Shown piece by piece: positions 1-7,415 of a stretch of 16,623 nucleotides of DNA. Under the pieces are notes generated by a model that did no database searches, was not told the origin of the DNA, and saw only the letters and a list, made by a program, of their open reading frames with translations. Origin of the DNA: an uncultured Eubacteriales bacterium. Its GTDB lineage: Bacteria; Bacillota; Clostridia; Oscillospirales; Oscillospiraceae. Within the stretch, counting starts at the first letter, position 1; each line of letters begins with the position of its first letter. The DNA lies in the NCBI GenBank assembly GCA_900544975.1, contig UQXI01000046.1, positions 1-16,623 on the forward strand, in the 5' to 3' direction. A program made the position numbers and the translations under genes.

Positions 1-1
1 G

Positions 2-514
2 GAGTTGCGGGAGCACGGCCTCACCGCCAGGGTGCCGGTGATTTTGGTGACCCCCAAGGACGCCGAGATCGACAAGGTGCGGGGGCTGGATCTGGGGGCC
101 GACGACTACATCACCAAGCCCTTTGTCCCCATGGAGGTCCTGGCCCGGGTCCGGTCCCAGCTTCGGCGGTACACCCGCCTGGGCGGTCAGGCGCCGGAGA
201 AGCCCAGCATCCTCACCATCGGCGGCATTTGCCTGGACGACGAAGCCAAGTCGGTCACCGTGGACGGCGAGCCCGCCAACCTGACTCCCATGGAATTTGC
301 CATTCTCAGGCTGCTCATGTCCAACCCCGGCAAGGTTTACTCCTCCCGGTCTCTCTATGAGGCCGTGTGGAATGAGGCCCCTCTGGGCAGTGAGGGGGCT
401 GTGGCGGTACACATCCGTCACCTCCGGGAGAAAATTGAAATCAACCCGTCGGATCCCAGATACCTGAAGGTCGTCTGGGGCCAGGGATATAAAATGGAGG
501 GGGGCAAACCCTGA
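2..514 (+). CDS. OmpR/PhoB-family response regulator, C-terminal part (5' end outside window)
   Basis: Transcription factor of a two-component system, truncated by the window start. About 170 residues are visible: the end of the receiver domain (LDLGADDYITKPF, with the conserved switch lysine before PF) and a complete winged-helix DNA-binding domain (LTPMEFAILRLL, then VHIRHLREKIE and a final WGQGYKME hairpin). The phospho-accepting aspartate lies upstream and cannot be seen. The usual receiver Thr/Ser-Ala step reads VTPKD here, so the position after the Thr is Pro. Full family members are about 225-235 aa, so roughly 55-60 residues are missing. The TGA stop overlaps the ATG of the sensor kinase by one base (TGATG), showing translational coupling with its likely partner. 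The TTG at 5 is not a credible start, because the frame is open to the window edge and the domain is cut. Confidence 0.93.
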   Translation, partial: ELREHGLTARVPVILVTPKDAEIDKVRGLDLGADDYITKPFVPMEVLARVRSQLRRYTRLGGQAPEKPSILTIGGICLDDEAKSVTVDGEPANLTPMEFAILRLLMSNPGKVYSSRSLYEAVWNEAPLGSEGAVAVHIRHLREKIEINPSDPRYLKVVWGQGYKMEGGKP

Positions 515-2550
515 TGTACAACAAGCGTTACAGCCTTGCTCTGAAAACCGGCTGCTTTCTGCTCCTCCTGGTCGCCCTGGTAGCCGGGGTGGCAGGCGGC
601 GTGGCCGCCTGTTATCTGGCCGACCAGGGAGCTTACACCCTGTCCCGGGAGGATCTGCTGGAGCAGGGCCTCCAGCAGCGGTGCAGCACCATTGCCAACA
701 ACATCGCCCAGGCTTATGCCCAGGAGCACCTTGGCTCTTCGGAAGAGGAAATTCCCAGCTACCTATACGAATACACCTACGACGGTCACTGGCAGTTGTA
801 CCCCCAATATTACAAAGGCAACAGCAACTACCGCTACGAAATCCGAGACGAGTCCGGCAAGCTCCTGCACGCCACCTACCAGGGGGAGGCTTATCTGGCC
901 CAGCAGAGCAGCACCGTCCAGGTCACTTCCATTTTAGACGTCATCCCGCCTTCCTCCGACCCCCCCAGTTTCCAGGAGGATCTGGACATCGAGTATGGTG
1001 TAGACACAACATCCTGGTACCGGAAGTCCGTGAACCGCACCTACTCGGTCACCGGCTATGTGCTCCAGGATATGGCCTACGACGACACCTTCTCCCAATA
1101 TGCCACCCTGGTGGGGGCCATGTATCAGTACCGCTTTGTGCTGGTGGTCCTGGTGTGTGTCTGCCTGGCCGCTCTCCTCTGCCTGACGGTCTACCTGCTG
1201 AGCGCCGCCGGGCGCAGACCCGACCAGGAGGGCATCTTCTTAAATCCCCTGGACCGGCTGCCCGGGGACCTGTACCTGGCCGTCATCGGCACTGGCCTGA
1301 CCCTTTTGGTCATGCTGTTTGACCAGTCCTTCTATTGGGACAGCTGGATCACCCTGGTGGTTGGGATTGGCTGCCTGATCGTAGGCGGCATTCTGGTCAT
1401 GGCGGCGCTCCTGTCCCTGGCCACCCGGGTCAAATACGGCAAGGGATACTGGTGGCGGCACTCCATCATCGGCTATTGTCTTCTTGGGCTGCTGCGGGGC
1501 TGCCGCTGCCTGCTGCGGGGCATTCGGTCGGTCTTTCGGATGCTTCCCGTCATTTGGAAGTGGCTGCTCATTAGTACCGCAGCCGGGCTTCTCACCCTGT
1601 CATGCCTCAACCCCTACACTTCCCCATTGGGATTCCTGATTGTCCTGGCTCTGTGGGCATTTCTCACGGTGTATCCCGCCTGGTCCCTGGGGAAACTGCG
1701 GGAAACTGCCCGGCGGATGGCCCAGGGAAATCTCCAGGAGAAGCTGGACACCACCCACCTTCACGGTTCCTTCCGACAGATCGCCCAGGATTTGAATGCC
1801 CTGAGTCAGGGCGCCAGCCTGGCCGTGGAGCGGCAGCTGAAGTCTGAGCGTATGAAAACTGAGCTCATCACCAACGTCTCCCATGACATCAAAACGCCCC
1901 TAACCTCCATTGTGAACTACGTGGACCTCCTCCAGAAGCCTCACACCCCCGCCGAAGGGGCGCAGTATCTGGAGGTACTGGCCCGGCAATCCCAGCGCCT
2001 GAAAAAGCTCACTGAAGACCTGGTGGAAATGTCCAAGGCCTCCTCCGGCAACATCCCGGTGAATTTGGCCCCGGTGAATGTGGTGGAGCTGGTAAACCAG
2101 GCACTGGCGGAATATGAGGAAAAGCTGGAACGGGCCAACCTGCCTGTCATCCTCACCGCTCCGCAGCCGGAAATTCTGGTCTCTGCCGACGGACGGCTCT
2201 TCTGGCGGGTTATGGATAATCTCCTGGGCAACTGCGTCAAATACGCCCAGGCCGGAACTCGGGTGTATGTGGATGTAGTAAAATACGAAAAAAAGGTTAT
2301 GATTTCTATGAAGAACATCTCCCGGGCAGAGCTGAACCTGCCGGCAGACGAGCTCATGGAGCGGTTCGTCCGGGGAGACAGTGCCCGAAACACCGAGGGC
2401 AGCGGCCTGGGGCTGAACATCGCCAAAACCCTCATGACCCTGCAAAAGGGCAAGCTGAATCTGGTCATAGATGGCGACCTGTTCAAAGCCGTCCTCCTCT
2501 TCGACTGCCTGCCTCCCGCCCCGGATGGGGAGCCTACGCCCCAGAGCTGA
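514..2550 (+). CDS. Multi-pass sensor histidine kinase (HAMP, HisKA, HATPase)
   Basis: Membrane sensor kinase of 678 aa, partner of the upstream response regulator. Read by eye, the domains are: a membrane segment near residues 12-35; an extracytoplasmic sensor region of about 170 residues, rich in Tyr, Ser and Gln; then about five more hydrophobic segments (near 208-229, 253-270, 278-302, 348-367 and 373-391); a HAMP-like linker (about 393-431); a dimerization/phosphotransfer helix with the H box NVSHDIKTPLTS (His457); an N box around Asn569 (VMDNLLGNCVKY); and a G box GSGLGLNIAK near 630. Catalytic motifs look intact. It is longer than simple two-TM kinases because of the extra membrane bundle between sensor and HAMP. 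The architecture resembles the VanS-like kinases common in clostridia, but the signal cannot be deduced. No terminator is obvious after it. Confidence 0.93.
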   Translation: MYNKRYSLALKTGCFLLLLVALVAGVAGGVAACYLADQGAYTLSREDLLEQGLQQRCSTIANNIAQAYAQEHLGSSEEEIPSYLYEYTYDGHWQLYPQYYKGNSNYRYEIRDESGKLLHATYQGEAYLAQQSSTVQVTSILDVIPPSSDPPSFQEDLDIEYGVDTTSWYRKSVNRTYSVTGYVLQDMAYDDTFSQYATLVGAMYQYRFVLVVLVCVCLAALLCLTVYLLSAAGRRPDQEGIFLNPLDRLPGDLYLAVIGTGLTLLVMLFDQSFYWDSWITLVVGIGCLIVGGILVMAALLSLATRVKYGKGYWWRHSIIGYCLLGLLRGCRCLLRGIRSVFRMLPVIWKWLLISTAAGLLTLSCLNPYTSPLGFLIVLALWAFLTVYPAWSLGKLRETARRMAQGNLQEKLDTTHLHGSFRQIAQDLNALSQGASLAVERQLKSERMKTELITNVSHDIKTPLTSIVNYVDLLQKPHTPAEGAQYLEVLARQSQRLKKLTEDLVEMSKASSGNIPVNLAPVNVVELVNQALAEYEEKLERANLPVILTAPQPEILVSADGRLFWRVMDNLLGNCVKYAQAGTRVYVDVVKYEKKVMISMKNISRAELNLPADELMERFVRGDSARNTEGSGLGLNIAKTLMTLQKGKLNLVIDGDLFKAVLLFDCLPPAPDGEPTPQS

Positions 2551-2640
2551 TCCAGCGCTCACCCGAACGGCCCAGACCGTTCCCCAGGGAGATTCCGATC
2601 CATCTCTTTGGAGCTCACAGAAAGGAATCGTGACGTCTCT

Positions 2641-3357
2641 ATGTCTCTGTCTGAGAAGAAGAAAAAACGGCTATTGACCGTGATCATCGTGCTGTCCCTG
2701 ATTTTCATGGGCCTCGTGACCTGGTTCGTGGGGAAACCCTTGGTGCAGTTTGCCAAGGATCCCAACGGCTTTCGGGCGTGGGTCAACACCCACGGAATCT
2801 GGGGGCGGGTGCTCTATGTGGGGATGATCATCTTCCAGGTGCTGGTGGCCCTCATCCCCGGAGAACCCCTGGAAATTGCCGGAGGTTACGCCTTTGGCGC
2901 CTGGGAGGGGACGCTGCTGTGCCTGCTGGGGGCCACCCTGGGCAGCACTTTGGTCTTTCTGCTGGTCCGCCGGTGGGGCGTCCGGGTCCTGGAGCTGTAC
3001 TTCCCAAGAGAAAAAATTGAGTCCCTGAAATTCATGCAGAACACCCAAAAAGTTCGGGTTATAGCCTTCCTTCTCATGTTCATCCCCGGCACGCCCAAAG
3101 ACCTGATTAGCTATTGCATGGGCCTGACCAAAATCAAGCTGTCGGAATGGATCCTCCTCAGCACTGTGGCCCGCATTCCCTCCATCGTGACCTCGACCGT
3201 TGGCGGCGACGCCTTGGGCGGGCAGGACTACCGGTTCGCCATTCTGGTCTTTGCCGGCACCCTGGTCATCAGCTTGATCGGCGGTCTCATCTACAACGTT
3301 TACACCAAGCGTCACAGTTTCAAAGCCGGTGTACGGCAGCAGGGAGGCGAGCTTTGA
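2641..3357 (+). CDS. TVP38/TMEM64-family (VTT/DedA-like) membrane protein
   Basis: Integral membrane protein of 238 aa from the ATG. It has a basic N-terminus (SEKKKKR), several hydrophobic spans, and the VTT-family signatures: a glycine/proline-rich re-entrant stretch (LIPGEPLEIAGGYAFG) near residues 60-80, and FIPGTPKDLISYCMG with a following TVARIPSIVTSTVGG segment. VTT/DedA-superfamily proteins are lipid scramblase- or flippase-like, so a role in phospholipid distribution is plausible here but is inferred. I prefer ATG 2641. An in-frame TTG at 2608 would add 11 polar residues, and neither start has an ideal RBS (AAAGGA lies about 15 bases before the ATG). The 3' end contains the RBS of the next gene and overlaps its start (TTGA), so the two are coupled. 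Confidence 0.88.
   Translation: MSLSEKKKKRLLTVIIVLSLIFMGLVTWFVGKPLVQFAKDPNGFRAWVNTHGIWGRVLYVGMIIFQVLVALIPGEPLEIAGGYAFGAWEGTLLCLLGATLGSTLVFLLVRRWGVRVLELYFPREKIESLKFMQNTQKVRVIAFLLMFIPGTPKDLISYCMGLTKIKLSEWILLSTVARIPSIVTSTVGGDALGGQDYRFAILVFAGTLVISLIGGLIYNVYTKRHSFKAGVRQQGGEL
3342..3347 (+). promoter_or_regulatory. Ribosome binding site deciding the TTG start of the HD gene
   Basis: GGGAGG lies six bases before the TTG at 3354, inside the last codons of the VTT gene. It supports TTG 3354 over the much earlier in-frame ATG at 3114, which would lie deep in the VTT gene. Confidence 0.7.
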
Positions 3358-3881
3358 ACCAAGAAGATTTTCTGCGATTCGTCAGCCAGGTGGCAACGGC
3401 TTCCCGACTGGGGCAGGAAGCGCACTATATCCAGCATGGCGTCACCCGGTGCCTTCTGCACAGCATCGCTGTGGCCTATTATTGCGATTGCCTGGCCAGG
3501 GGGCTGCGGCCCCTCCGGTTCCGGCGGCGGCAGCTGCTGCGGGGCGCTTTACTCCACGACTACTTTCTATATGATTGGCACGATCCGGATCCCACCCATC
3601 GGCTTCACGGATTTCACCATCCCGCCCGGGCTCTGGAGAATGCCAGGCAGGACTTTACCCTGGACCCGGTGGAGCAAAACATCATTCTTCGCCACATGTT
3701 TCCCCTGACCCCCATTCCACCCAAATATCGGGAAGCGATTTTGGTATGTCTCGTGGATAAAGTCTGCTCTTTGTATGAAGTCTTTGCACTTCATCCATAT
3801 GGCAATTGGCGGATTCAGGCCGCCTGTTCCCTGATTTTAAGAGGAGCCTCTGTGGCCCAGGTTTTTTCCGAAAAAAACTGA
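3354..3881 (+). CDS. HD-domain phosphohydrolase family protein
   Basis: Cytosolic protein of 175 aa with a metal-dependent HD fold. Visible signature residues: His36-Ser37 after a YIQHG stretch; RGALLHDYFLYDWH with the His68-Asp69 doublet; HGFHHP at 85-90; the family-specific RHMFPLTPIPPKYRE; and a late Asp in CLVDKVCSLYE. I recognise this as a widespread clostridial HD family of unknown substrate. HD proteins hydrolyse phosphomonoesters, phosphodiesters or nucleotides, but none can be assigned here. It begins with TTG overlapping the TGA of the VTT gene (TTGA) behind a good RBS, so both are probably one transcript. A hairpin terminator follows directly. Confidence 0.85.
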   Translation: MNQEDFLRFVSQVATASRLGQEAHYIQHGVTRCLLHSIAVAYYCDCLARGLRPLRFRRRQLLRGALLHDYFLYDWHDPDPTHRLHGFHHPARALENARQDFTLDPVEQNIILRHMFPLTPIPPKYREAILVCLVDKVCSLYEVFALHPYGNWRIQAACSLILRGASVAQVFSEKN

Positions 3882-3896
3882 AAAACCCCCCATCCT

Positions 3897-3940
3897 CGGG
3901 CATAGAAAGTGAGATTTTCCGCTTTCTGTGCCCGTTTCCA
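3897..3940 (+). terminator. Probable intrinsic terminator after the HD gene
   Basis: Left arm 3897-3909 and right arm 3922-3934 pair over 13 positions with one G-U pair (CGGGCATAGAAAG against CTTTCTGTGCCCG), with a 12-base loop. The T-tract is short (TTTCC, then TTTT at 3943-3946), so strength is uncertain. It separates the VTT/HD unit from the lipid operon. Confidence 0.65.
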
Positions 3941-4005
3941 GGTTTTGATTGCGCTTGACACCAAAAATTAAGAAACTGCCACTTCCATTTTCCCGGAAAA
4001 CCCTG

Positions 4006-4011
4006 TATAAT
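4006..4011 (+). promoter_or_regulatory. Candidate -10 element of the lipid operon
   Basis: A perfect TATAAT lies one base before the first ATG of the PAP2 gene. The only good -35 match, TTGACA at 3955-3960, is 45 bases away, too far to pair with it. At the proper distance there is only a poor match (TTCCAT at 3984-3989). If used, transcription would start near 4018-4019, on the second in-frame ATG. No better promoter is seen in 3935-4012, so the call is tentative. Confidence 0.3.
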
Positions 4012-4012
4012 T

Positions 4013-4711
4013 ATGCCTATGATGAGAAAAAAGCTGAATTGGAACCCTCTGGACCGGCGGGGCTCCTTCCCGTACTATTACGCCATTTTGCCTGTGGCCG
4101 GTACCATTGTGTGCAATATGCTCACCTATTACGGCAGCCGGCCCATTACCCAAGGGCTTCCTCACTGGGATTTGACTCTGCCCCTGGACCGATGGATTCC
4201 CTTTGTTCCATCGGCTGTTTCCATATACGTTTTGGCATTTGTGTCCTGGGTGATTGGCATCTGGGTCATTGCCCGGGAGAGCCCGGCAGTGTGTTACGAA
4301 GTGTTGGCTGGAGAGCAAATTGCAAAGCTCCTGTGCCTTGTCTGCTTCTTCCTCCTGCCCACCACCATGGAGCGGCCAGAGGTCCCTGGCAGCGACCCGT
4401 TCTCCTGGCTGGTCCGGTTCATTTATCAGGTGGACACCCCAGACAATCTGCTCCCCTCCATTCATTGCCTGGAGAACTGGCTGTGCTTTCGTGGGGCCCT
4501 CCGCTGCCGGAAGGTGGGACGGGGATATCAAATTGGCATGCTGATTTTCGCCATCTTGGTATTTGCCTCCACCCTACTGGTGAAGCAGCATCTGGTTTTA
4601 GACGTCGTCACCGGCATCGCCGTGGTTGAGATTGGCCTCTTCCTCGCCCGCCGGACTGGCGCAGGGCGGATTTATGCCCATTGGAACCGCCGGTTGGGGA
4701 TTCCGGTATGA
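4013..4711 (+). CDS. PAP2-superfamily membrane phosphatase-like protein
   Basis: Membrane protein of 232 aa with about six hydrophobic spans. It shows the histidine motifs of the PAP2/Aur1-like fold: an RP pair in TTMERPEV, PSIHC with His151, and KQHLVLDVVTG with His193 and Asp197, at the spacing of the catalytic H-x3-D. The Arg of the classical SRx5HxxxD motif is replaced by Thr187, and a full Kx6RP motif is not seen, so this is a divergent member. PAP2 proteins act on lipid phosphates or transfer phosphoryl groups between lipids; the substrate is unknown here. ATG codons occur at 4013, 4019 and 4022 in frame, with no convincing Shine-Dalgarno before any of them. It is the first gene of a four-gene overlapping set and overlaps the next start by four bases (ATGA). 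Confidence 0.85.
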   Translation: MPMMRKKLNWNPLDRRGSFPYYYAILPVAGTIVCNMLTYYGSRPITQGLPHWDLTLPLDRWIPFVPSAVSIYVLAFVSWVIGIWVIARESPAVCYEVLAGEQIAKLLCLVCFFLLPTTMERPEVPGSDPFSWLVRFIYQVDTPDNLLPSIHCLENWLCFRGALRCRKVGRGYQIGMLIFAILVFASTLLVKQHLVLDVVTGIAVVEIGLFLARRTGAGRIYAHWNRRLGIPV

Positions 4712-5748
4712 AAAAACGAAACCACCTGACTCTGTGGCTGGTTCTGTTTCCATTGCTGGCAGTGGCTGCGGTATCTATCGTGATCTCCGCCAACCAGAAC
4801 TTTTCCATAGACATATTTCTGTCTTACCTGTCCCAGGTCCAGCCGGTCTGGTTGGCTGCGGCCGTGGGATGTACCCTTTGCTACATCCTGTTTGAGGGCC
4901 TGAGCCTTCATGTCATTTGTCGGCGTTTGGGTAGCCCCTCACGCCTGGGGCACAGCGTCACATGGTCTGCGGCAGATATTTTCTTCTCCGCCGTCACGCC
5001 CTCTGCCACTGGTGGACAGCCTGCCTCCGCCTGGTGTATGCTCCGGAGCGGGGTACCGGGCTCGGTGTGCTCCGTTGCCCTGCTTTTAAACCTGGTGCTT
5101 TACACCCTGTCCATTTTGGTGATTGCGCCGGTGACCATTGCACTGTACCCCGGCGTCTTCCTGGGATTCAGCTTGCCGGCCCGCTGCTTCATCGCCATCG
5201 GCGCGATCATGCAGTTGGCTCTGGCCGGTCTGTTTCTCTTGCTTTTGGTTCGCCCCGGTCTTGTGGAGCGGGTGGCCGGTTGGGGGCTAAACCTTCTGAG
5301 CCGGGGCCGTCTGCGCGCCCGGGCAGAGCGGTGGCGCGCCTGTCTGGCGGCAAAGATGCCGGATTACCGGAGCTGTACCCGGACCCTGCGCCGGGACTGG
5401 CGATTGTTGATTGCTGCTTTCTCTTGCAACCTCATCCAGCGGTTGTCCCTCCTCCTGGTTCCGGTGTGCTTCTTTTTCGGGTCCGGCGGCAGGCTGGAGC
5501 AGGCCTTGGCCGTGGCCGCTGTGCAGTCCTGCATTGTCTTGGGGTCCAATGCCGCACCCTTGCCCGGGGCGATGGGAGTTGCCGATTATCTTTTTCTGGA
5601 CGGCTACTGTGCCCTGGTCCAGGATCCTGTGAGCATGGAGCTTGCCAGCCGGGGCATCTCCTTTTATGGCTGTTTCGTTCTGTGCGGCCTCATATTGCTG
5701 GCTGGCGTGCTGGCGTCCGGAATCTACCGAAAGAGAGAGGTACCATGA
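4708..5748 (+). CDS. Lysylphosphatidylglycerol synthase-type transmembrane (MprF-N/YbhN, UPF0104) protein
   Basis: Polytopic membrane protein of 346 aa, almost wholly hydrophobic with short basic loops. The diagnostic stretch is FFSAVTPSATGGQPASAW near residues 91-108, the conserved TPs-x-GGqP motif of the MprF membrane domain and stand-alone YbhN-type proteins. A second family-like motif, GSNAAPLPGAMGVADY, lies near 281-296. In MprF this domain flips lysyl-phosphatidylglycerol. There is no cytosolic aminoacyl-transferase domain, so a pure lipid-translocation role is the best guess. Start ATG 4708 is preceded by GGGGA at 4696-4700 and overlaps the PAP2 stop (ATGA). It also overlaps pssA by ATGA, placing a candidate flippase immediately before phosphatidylserine synthesis. 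Confidence 0.87.
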   Translation: MKKRNHLTLWLVLFPLLAVAAVSIVISANQNFSIDIFLSYLSQVQPVWLAAAVGCTLCYILFEGLSLHVICRRLGSPSRLGHSVTWSAADIFFSAVTPSATGGQPASAWCMLRSGVPGSVCSVALLLNLVLYTLSILVIAPVTIALYPGVFLGFSLPARCFIAIGAIMQLALAGLFLLLLVRPGLVERVAGWGLNLLSRGRLRARAERWRACLAAKMPDYRSCTRTLRRDWRLLIAAFSCNLIQRLSLLLVPVCFFFGSGGRLEQALAVAAVQSCIVLGSNAAPLPGAMGVADYLFLDGYCALVQDPVSMELASRGISFYGCFVLCGLILLAGVLASGIYRKREVP

Positions 5749-6425
5749 TTGGCTTTTACGATTATACGGTTGTACTCACATACTGTTCCATCATCTCCGC
5801 CATCGTCGGCATTGTGCTGTCCTTAGGCGCAACCGCGCATCCCCAGTGGGCTGTGTTTCTCCTGCTGCTGTCCGGCCTGTGCGATGCCTTTGACGGGAAG
5901 GTGGCCCGGACCAAGAAAAACCGGACCAGGGCCATGCAAAACTTCGGCATTCAGATTGATTCCCTGGCGGACATTGTGGCCTTTGGCATTCTGCCGGTGT
6001 GCATCGGCCTGGCCCTGTGGAATTACAGCGCCGCAAGCGCCGAGGCGGGTTCCTTTGTTCTCCCCTACGCGGTTCCCATTTTGATCTCCTGTCTGTACAT
6101 CCTGGCAGCTGTCGTCCGGCTGGCCTACTTCAATGTCACCGAGGAAGAGCGGCAAAGCATCGGAGCCTCCAAGCGGGAGTTCTACACGGGCCTCCCCGTC
6201 ACTGCCGCCTCCCTGATCTTCCCCACCCTGGTCCTTCTCCAGAAGCTGACCCGGGCCGATCTGTGCTGGCTGTATCACGCCGTGATGCTGGCCACTGCCG
6301 GGGCCTTTGTGGGGAAGTTTCACGTCAAGAAGCCCAACCTTCGGGGCATTCTCATTCTGGTGGGGCTGGGCGCCGCGGAGTTTCTCCTGTTCCTGATCCT
6401 GCGGTTGGTAACGCGCCATGGCTAA
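5745..6425 (+). CDS. pssA: CDP-diacylglycerol-serine O-phosphatidyltransferase (phosphatidylserine synthase)
   Basis: Membrane enzyme of 226 aa that transfers the phosphatidyl group from CDP-diacylglycerol to L-serine. The CDP-alcohol phosphotransferase motif is present with all acidic residues: Asp47 and Asp50 in CDAFDGKVAR, then GIQIDSLAD with Asp72 and Asp76. The spacer between AR and the G is 12 residues rather than the usual 8-9; I recall related clostridial proteins with the same spacing. Six or so hydrophobic spans follow, as expected. Assignment as the serine enzyme rests on the adjacent psd gene, whose substrate is the PssA product. ATG 5745 is behind GAGAGG (5735-5740) and overlaps the previous stop (ATGA). 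The frame is open far upstream, but that part is the shadow of the flippase gene. Confidence 0.9.
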   Translation: MIGFYDYTVVLTYCSIISAIVGIVLSLGATAHPQWAVFLLLLSGLCDAFDGKVARTKKNRTRAMQNFGIQIDSLADIVAFGILPVCIGLALWNYSAASAEAGSFVLPYAVPILISCLYILAAVVRLAYFNVTEEERQSIGASKREFYTGLPVTAASLIFPTLVLLQKLTRADLCWLYHAVMLATAGAFVGKFHVKKPNLRGILILVGLGAAEFLLFLILRLVTRHG

Positions 6426-7245
6426 ACACACCAGTCCCGGCCTGTCCTTTCTCTATCATACGGCAGCAGGGCGATTCCTTCTGAAGGGGCTCACTGCCCC
6501 GCCCGTGTCCCGGCTGGTGGGCCGGTATCTGGACAGCCGTCTTTCTCGCATTCACATTGCCGGTTTTGTCCGGCGAAATGGGATCGACCTCGCCGGCTGC
6601 GAAAAGCAGTCTTTCTCCAGCTTCAACGACTGCTTCACCCGAACGTTGCGGCCGGATCAGCGGCCTGTGAACATGGATCCCAACGCCCTAATCTCCCCCT
6701 GCGACGGGCTTTTGTCCGTATTTCCCATTGAACCGGACCGGGTCTTTGCTGTCAAAGGTAGCCGGTATACCCTGTCGGAGCTGCTGGGCGGAAGCGAAAT
6801 TGCCGGGCAGTACGGCGGCGGTCTCTGTCTGATTTTCCGCTTGTGTGTGGGGGATTATCACCGTTATTGTTATATGGATTGGGGCGCCAAGGGGGAAAAC
6901 CACTTCCTGCCCGGCGTCCTGCACACCGTACGGCCCATTGCCCTGGCCAGCTGCCCCGTGTTCACACAAAACTGCCGGGAATATACCGTCCTCAACACCG
7001 AACATTTCGGCCCCGTCACCCAGATAGAAGTGGGCGCCCTGCTGGTGGGCCGCATTCAAAACCACCAGGGCGCCGGCGTCTTCCAAAAGGGCCAGGAAAA
7101 AGGGCTGTTTCTCTATGGCGGCTCCACCGTTCTTCTGCTGCTGGAGCCGAATCGGGTACGCCTTCTGCCGGAGCTTCTGGCCCAGTGCCAGGCCGGCCAA
7201 GAAACCTCTGTGCGCCAGGGGCAAACCCTGGGATATGCCATCTAA
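6418..7245 (+). CDS. psd: Phosphatidylserine decarboxylase proenzyme
   Basis: Proenzyme of 275 aa that self-cleaves to a pyruvoyl enzyme and converts phosphatidylserine to phosphatidylethanolamine at the membrane. Visible family landmarks: Asp96 in SPCDG, His148 in VGDYHRY (the D and H of the self-processing triad), VGALLVGRI, and the cleavage motif YGGSTV, where Ser236 would become the pyruvoyl group. The usual LGST reads GGST here, with the essential Gly-Ser kept. The 40-residue alpha chain after Ser236 has the expected size. The gene overlaps pssA by eight bases and ends the operon just before a terminator. Confidence 0.93.
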   Translation: MAKHTSPGLSFLYHTAAGRFLLKGLTAPPVSRLVGRYLDSRLSRIHIAGFVRRNGIDLAGCEKQSFSSFNDCFTRTLRPDQRPVNMDPNALISPCDGLLSVFPIEPDRVFAVKGSRYTLSELLGGSEIAGQYGGGLCLIFRLCVGDYHRYCYMDWGAKGENHFLPGVLHTVRPIALASCPVFTQNCREYTVLNTEHFGPVTQIEVGALLVGRIQNHQGAGVFQKGQEKGLFLYGGSTVLLLLEPNRVRLLPELLAQCQAGQETSVRQGQTLGYAI

Positions 7246-7252
7246 CCATTCT

Positions 7253-7283
7253 AAGCCGCCTTCTGTATCAGGAGGCGGCTTTT
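7253..7283 (+). terminator. Intrinsic terminator after psd
   Basis: AAGCCGCCT (7253-7261) pairs with AGGCGGCTT (7273-7281), with TTTT at 7280-7283. It begins eight bases after the psd stop and closes the lipid operon. Confidence 0.85.
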
Positions 7284-7415
7284 CATCGGTCGAAAAAAGG
7301 AGCACATACCTTGCTTTTGCCGGGCGGACACTACCATATCGCTTTTCACATGCGTGCCAGCGGCGCGTCTAGGAAGCCGCGCCCTACGGTGGCAGGTCCG
7401 TAACGCCGGTGTCTG

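Noticed and set aside
2565..2582. Small GAACGG/CCGTTC hairpin after the sensor kinase
   Set aside because: Six pairs and no T-run. Too weak to call a terminator.
3955..3983. TTGACA at 3955 as half of a standard promoter
   Set aside because: At 16-18 bases downstream there is only GC-containing sequence (around GCCACT) with no acceptable -10 element.
4962..5744. Upstream extension of the pssA frame
   Set aside because: It lies inside the flippase-like gene in another frame. The CDP-alcohol transferase begins at ATG 5745 with its own RBS.
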